Source of the DNA: Desulfuromonadales bacterium
Lineage (GTDB): Bacteria; Desulfobacterota; Desulfuromonadia; Geobacterales; Pseudopelobacteraceae
DNA length: 52,352 nt
Assembly: GCA_013377095.1 (NCBI GenBank)
Contig: JACAAY010000025.1
Location: 1-52,352 of the forward strand
Direction of reading: 5' to 3'
Of the stretch, positions 42,988 to 52,260 are shown in pieces. Below the pieces are notes generated by a model. The model was not told the DNA's origin. It saw only the letters and a list, made by a program, of their open reading frames with translations, and searched no databases. Position 1 is the stretch's first letter; each line of letters begins with the position of its first letter. A program made the translations under genes and the position numbers.

Positions 42988-43725
42988 ATGGCAGAAGCGA
43001 AAAAGAAAAAAAAGAAAAAAGCCTCCTGGCAGAGCTGGCTTGTGCCGGGTGTGATCGGTATCGTACTGCTGAGTGGTGTCGTGCTTGTCGTAAGGATTTT
43101 TCTGAGCGACAGTGGCCCAAGCAAGAAGTCCTCGTTTCAGATGGTGACACTGATCAAGCCCCCGCCACCGGAGGTGAAGGAGAAGCCGCCCGAGCCCGAG
43201 GTGCAGAAACAGGCGCCCAAGGAGTCCATCAATACGCCGACCGCCATACCCCAGCCCCAGAACCAGCCGCAGAATAACTCGCAGGATGATAGTCCGCCTG
43301 CAGGCGATATATCGGTGGAGGGTGATGGCAGTGCCGGTTCCAATGCTTTCGGTCTTGGTTCAAAGAGGCCGGGCACCGGTCGCGATGTCACGACTATCAA
43401 AGGCAATGGCGGTGGCGGTATGAGCCGTCTGGCGTTGCTGGCAAAATACGGCTGGTATACGAGCAAGATCCAGGAGGAAATCAAGCGTCAGTTCAAGAAG
43501 CGCATGGAAAAAGAGGGCGGCACACCGAAGGGCAAATACGAGATCACCCTCAAGGTTCTGCTCGATCCCCAGGGGGTTGTCAGGAAATACCGGATTGTGA
43601 CCTCGTCGGGTAACGACAAGATGGATGAAGCTTTCAAGTTGTTGCTGCCTGGTCTGAAAATCAGCCAGTTGCCACCGGAAGGCATGCCGCCCCTGGTGAC
43701 CCTGCGAATTGTTTCCCAGGGGTAG
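42988..43725 (+). CDS. tonB: TonB-family energy transducer
   Basis: A 245-aa protein with a short Lys-rich cytosolic start encoded by an A-rich run, then one membrane helix (~18-36: LVPGVIGIVLLSGVVLVV). A Pro-rich periplasmic spacer (KPPPPEVKEKPPEPE, PQPQNQPQNN) follows. A C-terminal TonB-like domain (~160-245) has YTSKIQEEIKRQF, GKYEITLKVLLDPQGVVRKY and DEAFKLLLPGLK. TonB carries proton-motive energy from ExbBD to an outer-membrane protein. There is no TonB-dependent receptor in the window; the adjacent porin-like protein or TpsB is the nearest possible partner. Confidence 0.85.
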   Translation: MAEAKKKKKKKASWQSWLVPGVIGIVLLSGVVLVVRIFLSDSGPSKKSSFQMVTLIKPPPPEVKEKPPEPEVQKQAPKESINTPTAIPQPQNQPQNNSQDDSPPAGDISVEGDGSAGSNAFGLGSKRPGTGRDVTTIKGNGGGGMSRLALLAKYGWYTSKIQEEIKRQFKKRMEKEGGTPKGKYEITLKVLLDPQGVVRKYRIVTSSGNDKMDEAFKLLLPGLKISQLPPEGMPPLVTLRIVSQG

Positions 43726-43767
43726 TTCGATGATGGAAATTTATCTGTGAAATGGAGAATCGAATAT

Positions 43768-45696
43768 ATGAGGTTTAAGTCTAAGTTTGCATGCACCGCC
43801 CTGGCATCGTTGCTGCTGGTGTCATCGGGCAGTGCGCTGGCGGCTTCATCGACCGATGGAGGCGTTGATGCGCTGCTTGAGCTGCTCAGCGCCAAGGGTG
43901 TTATCACTCCCGAGGAAGGGGCGGGCCTGCGTGAGAAGAGTGCCGGTTCAGCATCAACAGGTATCAAGGCCATGCTTGAGCTGCTGGAAAGCAAGGGCGC
44001 CATCAGCAAGGAAGAGGCGGAAGCCGTGCTGAAGCGGAGCGTTGCTAAGACGAAGCGGAAAGAACCTGTCCCCGAGCAGCTGGAAGCGGGTGCGGAACCG
44101 AAAGAGGGTGAGGCGGTCAGCGAGGCCAATATCAAGCTCCCGGAAAAAGAGGTCAGGCCTGTTGTGGAGGTGCTTCGCGAACAGGGAGTGCTGGGGAGTG
44201 ACGAGGCTGAGCAGATCAGGGAGCGGATCGGAAAAGCATGGACGCCGTCCGAAGACGAAGACTTCATTGCCCTTGAAAATCAGGAAATCGAATACAACAG
44301 GACCTCCCTGCCAAAGGAGGGTCTGCTGTCAAATATCGCCAAGCTCCGTCATCAGGCGCTGATCACCGATGAAGAGGCCGAGAGGATCCGTAAACGTTTC
44401 CTGCACAAACTCTCCCTCGAGCAGGTCACCGACTCCATCGCCGCGTCCATGCAGGACAAGATGCAGATGGAAGTTGCCGGCAGAATCATACCGATTCCCG
44501 AGTGGACCCAACGTATCAAGATCGGCGGGGATCTGCGTTTGCGCTATCGCGCCGACCTGTTCGACAGGAACAACGGTCCATTTTTTAAGCCCGATCAGTT
44601 TGCACTGTTTCCTCTGGGCAATTCAACCGTTGATCGCAGTTACGCCCAGATTCGGGCCAGGCTCAACCTGAGTTATAAAATAACCGACACGCTGGAAGGT
44701 GCTCTGGGGATGGCAACCGGAAATACCACCAACCCGGTCTCCACCAACGCCACCCTGGGTGATTCGCTCAACAAGAAAAACTTCCTTCTGGATCTGGCTT
44801 ATCTGAAGTGGACTCCGCTCCCGGAGTTGACAATCTGGGGCGGACGTTTCGCGAACCCCTGGTTCTGTACCGACCTGGTATGGGATCAGGATGTTAATTT
44901 TGACGGCCTGGCCCTGAGCTGGAAACCATCCATCACTCCTTCTTTGAACGCGTTTTTTACGGTAGGCGCATTCCCGATACAGGAATACGATCTATCCGGA
45001 CGTGACAAATGGCTGTATGCCGGACAATTGGGCGCCAACTACACTTGGCAGGATAAGCTGACCACCACGCTGGCAGCAGCCTATTACCATTTCTACAATG
45101 TGACTGGGGTCAAAAACAGTTCGACCACAGTGTCAGGTCTAACCGACTCGACCAGACCGGCTTTTCAGCAAAGAGGAAATACAACCTTTTTCGTGGATAA
45201 CGATGTTTTTGTAAATTCGTCCTCATCTGGGTTTGACGGTTGGAAGGGGCTTGCTGCCGATTATAACGAACTGAACATCAGTGCAAAAGTTGATTACGCC
45301 TTTATGGACCCTTACCATCTGACGCTGATCGCTGACTATGTCAACAACATAGGTTACAACTCAGCCGACGTGAATGCGCGCGTTGGGCAAGCCATCAAGA
45401 AAGAAACCGAGGGGTTCCAGGTCGGGCTAACGGTCGGTCACCCCGATACCCGGGAAGCCTGGAAGTGGAAGCTGATGTTGAATTACAAGTATCTCGAAGC
45501 CGATGCGGTGCTGGATGCTTTCACGGATTCGGATTTTCACTTGGGTGGCACCAATGCCAAGGGATGGATTTTCGGCGCCGACCTGGGAGTGGCCAAGAAT
45601 GTCTGGTTTAGTACGCGCTGGTATACTGCCAACGAAATTACTGGATACCCGATGTCCATTGATGTCTTTCAGTTTAACCTGAATGCACGCTTTTAG
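43768..45696 (+). CDS. Outer-membrane porin-like protein with helical N-terminal repeats
   Basis: A 642-aa protein. ATG 43768 with GGAGAA about 10 bases upstream is preferred over a GTG at 43747. A signal peptide (cleavage near GSALA) is followed by four related helical units: ALLELLSAKGVITPEEGAGL, AMLELLESKGAISKEEAEAV, VVEVLREQGVLGSDEAEQI and a fourth near residue 195. From ~250 a beta-barrel begins (IKIGGDLRLRYRADLFDRN), with alternating strands such as LDLAYLKWTPLPELTIWGGRF and a C-terminal strand ending FNLNARF, whose terminal Phe suits barrel assembly. It matches putative-porin families. It lacks a TonB plug domain and an obvious TonB box. It is part of the exbBD-tonB operon. Confidence 0.78.
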   Translation: MRFKSKFACTALASLLLVSSGSALAASSTDGGVDALLELLSAKGVITPEEGAGLREKSAGSASTGIKAMLELLESKGAISKEEAEAVLKRSVAKTKRKEPVPEQLEAGAEPKEGEAVSEANIKLPEKEVRPVVEVLREQGVLGSDEAEQIRERIGKAWTPSEDEDFIALENQEIEYNRTSLPKEGLLSNIAKLRHQALITDEEAERIRKRFLHKLSLEQVTDSIAASMQDKMQMEVAGRIIPIPEWTQRIKIGGDLRLRYRADLFDRNNGPFFKPDQFALFPLGNSTVDRSYAQIRARLNLSYKITDTLEGALGMATGNTTNPVSTNATLGDSLNKKNFLLDLAYLKWTPLPELTIWGGRFANPWFCTDLVWDQDVNFDGLALSWKPSITPSLNAFFTVGAFPIQEYDLSGRDKWLYAGQLGANYTWQDKLTTTLAAAYYHFYNVTGVKNSSTTVSGLTDSTRPAFQQRGNTTFFVDNDVFVNSSSSGFDGWKGLAADYNELNISAKVDYAFMDPYHLTLIADYVNNIGYNSADVNARVGQAIKKETEGFQVGLTVGHPDTREAWKWKLMLNYKYLEADAVLDAFTDSDFHLGGTNAKGWIFGADLGVAKNVWFSTRWYTANEITGYPMSIDVFQFNLNARF

Positions 45697-45708
45697 ACAA
45701 CTTCAGTG

Positions 45709-46683
45709 ATGCGTTTTCTGCTGATAGCCTGCCTGTTCGGGCTGGTTTGTTGGACACCGGTTCATGCGTTTGAAACTACCATTAATCCGGATACCGCTGC
45801 GCTGGTCAACGGAACAGTCATAACAACGGCTGAGTATCGCATCGAGCGATCGCGTCTTCTGCGGCTGCGCAAGCAGAAAGAATCGGATTTGGAACAGATT
45901 ACATTGTCTATGCTCGGCAGGGAGGCCTTGGAGAATCTGATCGGACGGGAATTGCTCTATCAGGAGAGTGCGAAGAAGGGGCTCCGGGTGCCGGCTGCCT
46001 CTGTAGAGGCTGAAGTGGCCATGCTGCGGGGCAAATATTCCAGCGCTGAGGAGTTTACATTTTCGCTGGAAAAAATGGCTCTGACCGAACAGGCCCTGTC
46101 GCGTCAGATCGAGCAAGGCATGGCGATACAGCGTCTGATTGAAGCGGAATTCGGTGCCAAAACCCAGGTGTCAGAGAGTGAGGCGCGAGCCCATTACGAC
46201 AGTCACCGGAAAGATTTTCTACAGCCGGTAAGGATTCGATTGAGCCATATTCTGGCCGCGGTTGAACCCGCGGCGGATGATTTAAGTAAAGAAAAGGCGC
46301 GCAAAAAGATTGCTGCGATACGGCAGAGGATTACGGGGGGAGAAAGCTTTTCTGCCCTGGCCGGGGAGAGCGACGATGCAAGCAGCAACAAAAAAGGCGG
46401 CGACCTGGGATACTATTCACCAGGTCAGTTGGGGAAGAGTATGGAGGAAGCCGCCTTTTCTCTCAAGGCTGGTCAGCTGAGCGCTGTTGTCGAAGACCGT
46501 TTTGGGTACCATCTGCTCAAAGTCACGGAGCGAAAGGCCGAAACTCCCTTGCCCTTTGAGACCGTCAAGGATGGAATCAGTAAGCAGATACAGCGAGAGA
46601 GGACGAGCGCTCTGATGACCCCCTTTCTGAAACGTTTGCGCGAGTCAGCCAAGGTGGAGATTCTTCTGGGAAGCGAGGATTAG
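45709..46683 (+). CDS. SurA/PrsA-type peptidyl-prolyl isomerase (parvulin)
   Basis: About 324 aa; ATG 45709 or the GTG at 45706 could be the start. A signal peptide (cleavage near VHAFE, residue ~20) precedes a SurA-like helical N domain (residues ~30-155). The parvulin domain spans ~175-275: RIRLSHILAAV, GGESFSALAGESDDASSNKKGGDLGYYSPGQL, FSLKAGQLSAVVEDRFGYHLLKV. These periplasmic chaperones help outer-membrane barrels fold. It starts only 12 bases after the porin-like gene, which supports a dedicated client: the porin, TpsB or TpsA of this locus. Confidence 0.85.
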   Translation: MRFLLIACLFGLVCWTPVHAFETTINPDTAALVNGTVITTAEYRIERSRLLRLRKQKESDLEQITLSMLGREALENLIGRELLYQESAKKGLRVPAASVEAEVAMLRGKYSSAEEFTFSLEKMALTEQALSRQIEQGMAIQRLIEAEFGAKTQVSESEARAHYDSHRKDFLQPVRIRLSHILAAVEPAADDLSKEKARKKIAAIRQRITGGESFSALAGESDDASSNKKGGDLGYYSPGQLGKSMEEAAFSLKAGQLSAVVEDRFGYHLLKVTERKAETPLPFETVKDGISKQIQRERTSALMTPFLKRLRESAKVEILLGSED

Positions 46684-47063
46684 GCCTGGGGCATGTCCAT
46701 GGTGACCTGTGTCGCTTCCCCGGTTGTGGTTTCTGTTTCTCCGGCGTTCACTTCTTTCGCTGGAGCTTTTGCCGGCTGTTTTTTAGCAGGTTTTTTCGCG
46801 ACGCTCTTCTTGGTCACCGCGGTTGCCGCCGGGAGTGGTTCCGGGGTTGTCTCAGGTTCGGGATCGGCAACGCATTCACACTTCTTGACAGCCAGGTGCT
46901 TTTCAAGACCGGGGATGGCCTCGCCACCTTTTTTGCGGAACTTTCGGTAGCCCTCCGCAATGTCCCGGGTCATGCTCAGCAACGCCTTGATTCCTGGGGC
47001 CATTTTGCCCAGTTCCTTGAATTCCTCTTCAAATACATACGTGCGCTTGTTTTTTTTACCCAT
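46680..47063 (-). CDS. Hypothetical protein with Lys/Ala/Pro-rich tail
   Basis: A 127-aa protein preceded by a good ribosome site (AAGGAGG before ATG 47063). Residues 1-60 are helical and charged (FEEEFKELGKMAPGIKALLSMTRDIAEGYRKFRKKGGEAIPGLEKHL), followed by a CEC motif and a low-complexity tail (KKSVAKKPAKKQPAKAPAKE). Such tails occur in histone-like and phasin-like proteins, but no family is recognised. There is no signal peptide. The gene ends within the last 4 bp of the parvulin gene, convergently. Confidence 0.6.
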   Translation of the reverse strand: MGKKNKRTYVFEEEFKELGKMAPGIKALLSMTRDIAEGYRKFRKKGGEAIPGLEKHLAVKKCECVADPEPETTPEPLPAATAVTKKSVAKKPAKKQPAKAPAKEVNAGETETTTGEATQVTMDMPQA

Positions 47064-47145
47064 GGTCGCCTCCTTGGTCGGGTTCTGAATCGAACCGTAT
47101 TTCGGTCTGTAGCATTCTCATATACCATTTCTTAAGAGTGTTGAA

Positions 47146-47163
47146 TGTTACAATTGTGTAAAC
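47146..47163. promoter_or_regulatory. Paired 11-bp units between divergent genes
   Basis: TGTTAC (47146) and TGTAAA (47157) are spaced 11 bp. The site is partly palindromic around ACAATTGT, so it can be read in both directions. No -10 lies at the expected distance. Confidence 0.4.
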
Positions 47164-47301
47164 AATGTTGCGGGCGTGTGTCTGCGGGCAGGGTTTGTCA
47201 CATACTCCGGAAACCATACCACGAGTAAATCCATTCACCACTCACCATCCCCTACCGATCTGTCCCGCCTTGATCAACATGATATCAAATCGTTCCTAAT
47301 A

Positions 47302-47345
47302 TTTTATCTGATCGCCCCACGGCTGTAACAATGGCGTGATAGCGT
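47302..47345 (+). promoter_or_regulatory. PhoB-like box with extended -10, promoter of glmS
   Basis: TTTTAT (47302), a degenerate middle unit, TGTAAC (47324-47329), 7 bases, then TGATAGCGT (47337-47345). The spacing is identical to the sites at 12211, 12885, 25354 and 25453. The -10 lies 44 bases before the ATG. Confidence 0.62.
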
Positions 47346-47388
47346 GCAGTACTGCAAATGAACACACGTAACACGGGGGTTGGAGAGC

Positions 47389-49218
47389 ATGTGCGGAATC
47401 GTTGGTTATATCGGGCAACAACAGGCAATGCCCATTATTCTGGACGGACTTAAGAGTCTTGAGTACCGGGGCTATGATTCGGCGGGCATCTGCACTATGG
47501 ACAAAACCCGGCCCGATATCCGGCGCAGCAGGGGCAAGCTGTTCAACCTGAGCCGCCTGGTGGAGGCCCTGCCCCTGCGCGGCAGGATCGGTATCGGCCA
47601 CACCCGCTGGGCAACCCATGGAAAACCATCGGAAACCAACGCCCATCCCCACCAGGCCGGACCGGTGGTGCTGGTGCATAACGGAATTATTGAAAACTAC
47701 CTTGCCTTGAAATCAAAGTTGAGCGGGCTGGGGCACACCTTCAAGAGCGAGACCGATACCGAGGTGATCGCCCACCTGATCGAACAGAAGATGAAGAGCG
47801 GAACCGCCTTTGAACAGGCGGTGCGCGACTCGCTCAGGGAGCTGAAAGGCGCCTATGCGCTGAGCATTGTTTCCGAAACCGATCCCGATACGCTGATTGC
47901 CGCCAAATCCGGATCTCCCCTGGTTGTGGGGGTGGGCGGCAAGGAGTTTTTCGTCGCGTCGGATATCCCGGCCATACTGCCCCATACCCGCGAGATGGTT
48001 TTCCTTGAAGATGGCGAGATGGTTGTCTTCAAAAACGGGCAGGCGCAGTTTTCAACCGTGGCCGGTGTTCCGCTGAAAAAGATGCCCAAGCATATCGACT
48101 GGTCACCGCTGATGGCCGAGAAGGAGGGGTTTCGTCACTTCATGCTCAAGGAGATCTTCGAGCAGCCGCGGGCCGTGCGTGACACCCTGTCGGGAAGGAT
48201 TCTGGAAGAGGAAGGTGACGTGTATCTGGAGGATCTCAGGCTGAGCGACGCCGGTTTGCGGGGCTTTACCCGGATCTGTATCGTAGCCTGCGGCACCTCC
48301 TGGCATTCCGCCCTGATCGGCAAGTTTCTGCTGGAGGAACACTGCCGGATTCCGGTTGAGGTGGATATTGCCTCGGAATTCCGCTACCGCAATCCGGTCA
48401 TCGGCCCGGAAACCCTGCTGATTGCCATATCGCAATCCGGAGAGACCGCCGATACCCTGGCAGCGGTGCGTGAGGCGCGCACGCGGGGCGCCCGGGTGGT
48501 TGCCATCTGCAATGTGATCGAATCGTCCATTGCCCGCGAGGTTGACGGCGTCATCTATACCCATGCCGGACCGGAGATCGGGGTGGCCTCAACCAAGGCC
48601 TTTGTCACCCAGATTGTGGCGCTGCTGCTCTTCACCATCAGAATGGGTCGGGCAACCGACTCCATGTCCCTTATCCGGAGCAGGGAGCTGCTGGCTGACC
48701 TGCTGCATCTGCCGGGGCTGATGGATCAGGTCCTGACGCTGAATGAGGCGGTAAGGGACATCGCCCTGCACTTCATCCACGCCCGCGATTTTCTCTATCT
48801 GGGGCGCGGCATCAACTATCCGATTGCCCTGGAAGGCGCGCTCAAGCTGAAGGAAATATCCTATATCCATGCCGAAGGCTACCCCTCCGGTGAAATGAAG
48901 CACGGACCCATCGCCCTGATCGACGATCAGATGCCGGTGGTGGTGATTGCTCCCCTGGATCGTCTCTATGGCAAGGTCGAATCCAACATGCAGGAAGTCG
49001 CTGCCCGGGGCGGGCGGGTGATCGCCCTCTGTACCGAGGGCGACCGGGACATCAGCGACAAGGCCGAGGCGGTGCTTGAGATACCGGACTGTTCGGAACA
49101 CATCGCGCCGCTGCTCTTCTCCATCCCGCTGCAACTGCTGGCCTACCACATGTCGGTGCTCAAGGGCAATGACGTGGATCAGCCACGCAATCTGGCCAAA
49201 TCGGTTACCGTGGAATAG
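47389..49218 (+). CDS. glmS: Glutamine-fructose-6-phosphate aminotransferase (isomerising)
   Basis: A 609-aa full-length GlmS. ATG 47389 is required because Cys2 (MCGIVGYIG) is the glutaminase nucleophile after Met removal. The GATase II domain (to ~230) has [14 protein letters not shown] and VHNGIIENY. Two SIS domains follow ([66 protein letters not shown]), and the protein ends [15 protein letters not shown]. It makes glucosamine-6-phosphate for UDP-GlcNAc, and so for peptidoglycan, LPS and GT41-type donors. galU follows 63 bp downstream, suggesting a nucleotide-sugar operon. Confidence 0.97.
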   Translation: MCGIVGYIGQQQAMPIILDGLKSLEYRGYDSAGICTMDKTRPDIRRSRGKLFNLSRLVEALPLRGRIGIGHTRWATHGKPSETNAHPHQAGPVVLVHNGIIENYLALKSKLSGLGHTFKSETDTEVIAHLIEQKMKSGTAFEQAVRDSLRELKGAYALSIVSETDPDTLIAAKSGSPLVVGVGGKEFFVASDIPAILPHTREMVFLEDGEMVVFKNGQAQFSTVAGVPLKKMPKHIDWSPLMAEKEGFRHFMLKEIFEQPRAVRDTLSGRILEEEGDVYLEDLRLSDAGLRGFTRICIVACGTSWHSALIGKFLLEEHCRIPVEVDIASEFRYRNPVIGPETLLIAISQSGETADTLAAVREARTRGARVVAICNVIESSIAREVDGVIYTHAGPEIGVASTKAFVTQIVALLLFTIRMGRATDSMSLIRSRELLADLLHLPGLMDQVLTLNEAVRDIALHFIHARDFLYLGRGINYPIALEGALKLKEISYIHAEGYPSGEMKHGPIALIDDQMPVVVIAPLDRLYGKVESNMQEVAARGGRVIALCTEGDRDISDKAEAVLEIPDCSEHIAPLLFSIPLQLLAYHMSVLKGNDVDQPRNLAKSVTVE

Positions 49219-49281
49219 GAACCTCATCTTCAGCCTCGTGATTTTTCTGGCTTCCGGCTTCGCCGGGTTAGGACAAAACGT

Positions 49282-50205
49282 ATGCGCGTGAAAAAAGCCG
49301 TATTTCCGGTTGCCGGTCTCGGCACCCGTTTTCTCCCGGCCACCAAGGCCTCCCCCAAGGAGATGCTGCCGTTGATCGACAAACCGCTGGTTCAGTACGT
49401 GGTCGAGGAAGCGGTTGCCTCCGGCATCGAACAGATCCTCTTTGTAACCGGACGCGGCAAGCGCGCCATCGAGGATCACTTCGACATCGCCTTCGAACTG
49501 GAGTCGATGCTCTTCGACAAGGGCAAGGAAGCCGAACTCACCCAGGTGCGGGAGATTGCCAATATGGTCGATATCTTCTACGTTCGTCAGAAACAGGCGC
49601 TGGGTCTTGGCCATGCGGTCCTCTGCGCCAGGGAATTCGTCGGCAACGAGCCCTTTGCCGTCCTGCTCGGAGACGACATCATCGAAGCGCCCACACCCTG
49701 TCTGGGGCAGCTGCTGGAAGTCTACCGCAAGTATCGCGGGACGGTGCTGGCCCTGGAGCAGGTGCCGATGGAAAATATCTCCTCCTATGGCTGCGTTCAG
49801 GCCAACCAGATCTACAAGAAGGTCTTCGAAGTGACCGACCTGGTGGAGAAGCCGTTGCGGGAAGATGCGCCGTCCGACATGGCCATCATCGGCCGCTATG
49901 TGCTCACGCCGGAAATATTCCCGATCCTGGAACGCCAGAAACCGGGCAAGGGGGGCGAAATCCAGCTCACCGACGCCATTCTGCAACTCTCCAAGAGTGA
50001 AGCCATCTATGGTTGCCTGTTCGACGGCATCCGCCACGACTGCGGCGACAAGATGGGTTTCTTGAAGGCTACGGTTGATCTGGCCCTGAAACGGGATGAG
50101 TTCAATGGCGAGTTCCGGAGTTATCTGCTGGGCCGCTTGATGGAGCAGCAGGAGATTCCGGCAAATCTGGCAGTGCATGGAATGGTCGCCACGAGCCATG
50201 ATTGA
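49282..50205 (+). CDS. galU: UTP-glucose-1-phosphate uridylyltransferase
   Basis: A 307-aa protein with the nucleotidyltransferase signature VFPVAGLGTRFLPATKASPKEM (residues 7-28), VVEEAVASGIEQILFVTGRGK, GLGHAVLCA, LGDDI, and VEKPLREDAPSDMAIIGRYVL near 187-207, all typical of bacterial GalU. It forms UDP-glucose for exopolysaccharide, LPS core and cell-surface glycans. It overlaps the following cupin gene by 8 bp. Confidence 0.95.
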   Translation: MRVKKAVFPVAGLGTRFLPATKASPKEMLPLIDKPLVQYVVEEAVASGIEQILFVTGRGKRAIEDHFDIAFELESMLFDKGKEAELTQVREIANMVDIFYVRQKQALGLGHAVLCAREFVGNEPFAVLLGDDIIEAPTPCLGQLLEVYRKYRGTVLALEQVPMENISSYGCVQANQIYKKVFEVTDLVEKPLREDAPSDMAIIGRYVLTPEIFPILERQKPGKGGEIQLTDAILQLSKSEAIYGCLFDGIRHDCGDKMGFLKATVDLALKRDEFNGEFRSYLLGRLMEQQEIPANLAVHGMVATSHD

Positions 50206-50560
50206 TACTGATCCGGAACGGGGAGAGCGCCCCTGGGGAAGCTATACGGTCCTTGAGGAGAACGGCAACTACAAGATCAAGCGCATCGAGGTCTTGCCGG
50301 AGCAGCGGCTTTCCCTGCAGAAACACCACCATCGCAGCGAACACTGGATCGTGGTTTCCGGCGCCGCCCTGGTGACCTGTGGCGAGCGTGTCTTTATGGT
50401 CAACATCAACGAATCCACCTTTATCCCGATCGGTGAGCAGCACCGTCTCGAAAATCCGGGCAAGATCCCGCTGGTGATTATTGAGGTGCAGAGCGGCGAA
50501 TACCTGGGTGAGGATGACATCATTCGCTTTCAGGATGACTACCTGAGACAGATGCCGTGA
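50198..50560 (+). CDS. Stand-alone cupin, ManC-type mannose-6-phosphate isomerase domain
   Basis: A 120-aa cupin equivalent to the C-terminal PMI-II domain of ManC: RPWGSYTVLEENGNYKIKRI, the metal-binding QKHHHRSEHW with a Glu, VVSGAALVTCGE, and IPIGEQHRLENPGKIPL. ATG 50198 overlaps the galU stop; an upstream ATG at 50177 is also possible. Usually this domain is fused to mannose-1-phosphate guanylyltransferase, but here it is alone. It converts fructose-6-P and mannose-6-P, feeding GDP-mannose to gmd, which starts 51 bp downstream. A guanylyltransferase must be supplied from elsewhere. Confidence 0.85.
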   Translation: MIDTDPERGERPWGSYTVLEENGNYKIKRIEVLPEQRLSLQKHHHRSEHWIVVSGAALVTCGERVFMVNINESTFIPIGEQHRLENPGKIPLVIIEVQSGEYLGEDDIIRFQDDYLRQMP

Positions 50561-50611
50561 TTGCTCTTCAACGATAGGGACACTCCTTTACATAACCGGA
50601 AAGAAAACAAC

Positions 50612-51670
50612 ATGAAAAAAGCGCTTATCACCGGCATCACCGGCCAGGACGGATCCTATCTGGCCGAGCTTCTGCTCTCCAAGGGATACGAAGTCCACGG
50701 CATGATCCGCCGTTCATCCTCCTTCAATACCGGCCGCATCAACCACATCTACCGTGATCCGCACGAGAAGGATGTGCGCCTGTTCCTGCATTACGGCGAC
50801 CTGAACGACGCCAGCTCCATCAACACGCTGCTGCGCACGATCCAGCCGGAAGAGATCTACAACCTGGGCGCCCAGAGCCATGTGCGGGTCTCCTTTGATG
50901 TGCCTGAATACACCGCCGAGGTGGATGGTCTCGGTGCGGTGCGCATCCTGGAAGGCATCCGCGAAACCGGTCTGAATACCCGTTTCTACCAGGCCTCCTC
51001 CTCCGAACTGTACGGCAAGGTGGTTGAAACGCCCCAGAAGGAAACCACCCCCTTCTATCCCCGCTCACCCTACGCCTGCGCCAAGGCCTATGCCTTCTAC
51101 ATCACCATGAACTACCGCGAGAGCTATGGCATGTACGCCTGCAACGGCATCCTCTTCAACCACGAATCTCCCCGCCGGGGTGAAACCTTTGTCACCCGCA
51201 AGATCACCCGCGCCGCGGCCCGCATCAAGCTGGGTACCCAGAGCTGCCTCTACCTGGGAAATCTGGATGCCAAACGTGACTGGGGCTTTGCCGGCGACTA
51301 TGTGGAAGCCATGTGGCTGATGCTGCAGCAGGAGCAACCCGAAGATTACGTCATTGCCACCGGTGAGACCTACTCGGTGCGCACCTTTGCCGAAATGGTC
51401 TTCAAGCGTCTGGACATGCCGCTGGAATGGCAGGGAAGCGGAGTAGACGAGATCGGTATCAACACAAACAGCGGTGAGACCGTCATCCGGATCGATCCCA
51501 AGTACTTCCGTCCGGCCGAAGTTGACCTGCTGCTGGGCGATCCCTCCAAGGCCAAGCGCCAGTTGGGGTGGAAGCTGAAAACCAGCTTTGAGCAGCTGGT
51601 CACCATGATGACCGATGCCGATTTTGAGATGGCGGAACGGGAACGGCGCGCTGATGGAGCGAGAGGGTAA
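50612..51670 (+). CDS. gmd: GDP-mannose 4,6-dehydratase
   Basis: A 352-aa short-chain dehydrogenase-fold enzyme. The NADP-binding motif [14 protein letters not shown] is at residues 7-20, followed by [13 protein letters not shown] and [13 protein letters not shown]. The catalytic SSSELYGKV plus [12 protein letters not shown] supply Ser/Thr, Glu, Tyr and Lys, and [16 protein letters not shown] is diagnostic for Gmd. ATG 50612 gives the standard N terminus. It forms GDP-4-keto-6-deoxymannose, precursor of fucose, rhamnose or perosamine sugars. It is the last gene of the glmS-galU-cupin-gmd cluster. Confidence 0.95.
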   Translation: MKKALITGITGQDGSYLAELLLSKGYEVHGMIRRSSSFNTGRINHIYRDPHEKDVRLFLHYGDLNDASSINTLLRTIQPEEIYNLGAQSHVRVSFDVPEYTAEVDGLGAVRILEGIRETGLNTRFYQASSSELYGKVVETPQKETTPFYPRSPYACAKAYAFYITMNYRESYGMYACNGILFNHESPRRGETFVTRKITRAAARIKLGTQSCLYLGNLDAKRDWGFAGDYVEAMWLMLQQEQPEDYVIATGETYSVRTFAEMVFKRLDMPLEWQGSGVDEIGINTNSGETVIRIDPKYFRPAEVDLLLGDPSKAKRQLGWKLKTSFEQLVTMMTDADFEMAERERRADGARG

Positions 51671-51682
51671 AGTAACTTTTTA

Positions 51683-51825
51683 TCTCACAGAGACCACAGA
51701 GAACTGATAAAATCCGGAATGCTATAGTTTAAACAAAAGTAAAGCTTTCCTCTGTGTGCTCTAGCGAGAGAATCGAGCGGGTGAGAAACGAGCCAAACAG
51801 GTCTCTCACAGAGGACACAGAGAAA
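51683..51825. repeat. CACAGAG repeat array left of the GxxExxY gene
   Basis: Three alternating CACAGAG-type arms: forward at 51683-51702 (TCTCACAGAGACCACAGAG), reverse at 51747-51760 (TTCCTCTGTGTGCTCT) and forward at 51802-51825. The block 51751-51785 is repeated exactly at 52261-52295, and AACTGATAAAATCCGGAATG (51702-51721) recurs with one inserted A at 52332-52352. Confidence 0.85.
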
Positions 51826-51880
51826 ACGAGAACGGATTTAAGGTTAAAACGATTTCACTTCAGTTTTCAGGAGAAGAACG

Positions 51881-52258
51881 ATGAGTGATCTCAACTCAAT
51901 TTCTTCGCAGATTATTAATGCGGCAATTACGATTCATAAGGAATTGGGGCCTGGTCTTCTAGAGTCTGTTTACCTGAGATGTATGCTTCTGGAGCTGGAA
52001 AATGCAGGGCTCAAGGTGTTGGCAGAAGTTCCTATCCCGGTATTCTACAAGGGAACGAAAGTTAGTGACGATGGTTTTCGCCTCGATATCCTGGTTGAAA
52101 ACTTGGTAGTTGTGGAATTGAAGTCGGTTGAAAAGATTCAGCCTGTACACAAAAAACAGCTGTTGACTTATCTTCGACTGGCAGGAAAGCCGTTGGGACT
52201 TCTTATAAATTTCAATGAAGTAAAATTGATCGACGGAATTACACGAATCGCGAATTAA
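51881..52258 (+). CDS. GxxExxY protein, putative PD-(D/E)XK nuclease fold
   Basis: A 125-aa protein with GGAG upstream of the ATG. The defining motif GPGLLESVY supplies G25, E28 and Y31. The nuclease-like core is D69 in GFRLDILV, then E79-x-K81 in VVVELKS, then Q93 and Y97 (KKQLLTYLRL), matching the PD-(D/E)XK pattern of this family (TIGR04256/PF13366 as I recall them). Its biological role is unknown. It is tightly embedded between near-identical CACAGAG repeats 510 bp apart and ends just before the right copy. Gene and repeats therefore look like one unit, perhaps mobile or a homing-like element. Codon use looks more A/T-rich than in the neighbouring sugar genes. Confidence 0.85.
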   Translation: MSDLNSISSQIINAAITIHKELGPGLLESVYLRCMLLELENAGLKVLAEVPIPVFYKGTKVSDDGFRLDILVENLVVVELKSVEKIQPVHKKQLLTYLRLAGKPLGLLINFNEVKLIDGITRIAN

Positions 52259-52260
52259 TC

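Noticed and set aside
43000..43022. Possible frameshift at the A-rich run at the start of tonB
   Set aside because: The run encodes consecutive Lys in frame with the membrane helix and TonB domain, so no shift is needed.
47064..47388. glmS ribozyme
   Set aside because: No ribozyme core is visible; that element is typical of Firmicutes, and a normal promoter and short leader are present here.
48589..50199. 536-codon open frame on the minus strand across glmS and galU
   Set aside because: It is antisense to two unmistakable enzymes, has no ribosome site, and its translation shows no family; long antisense frames are expected in GC-rich DNA.
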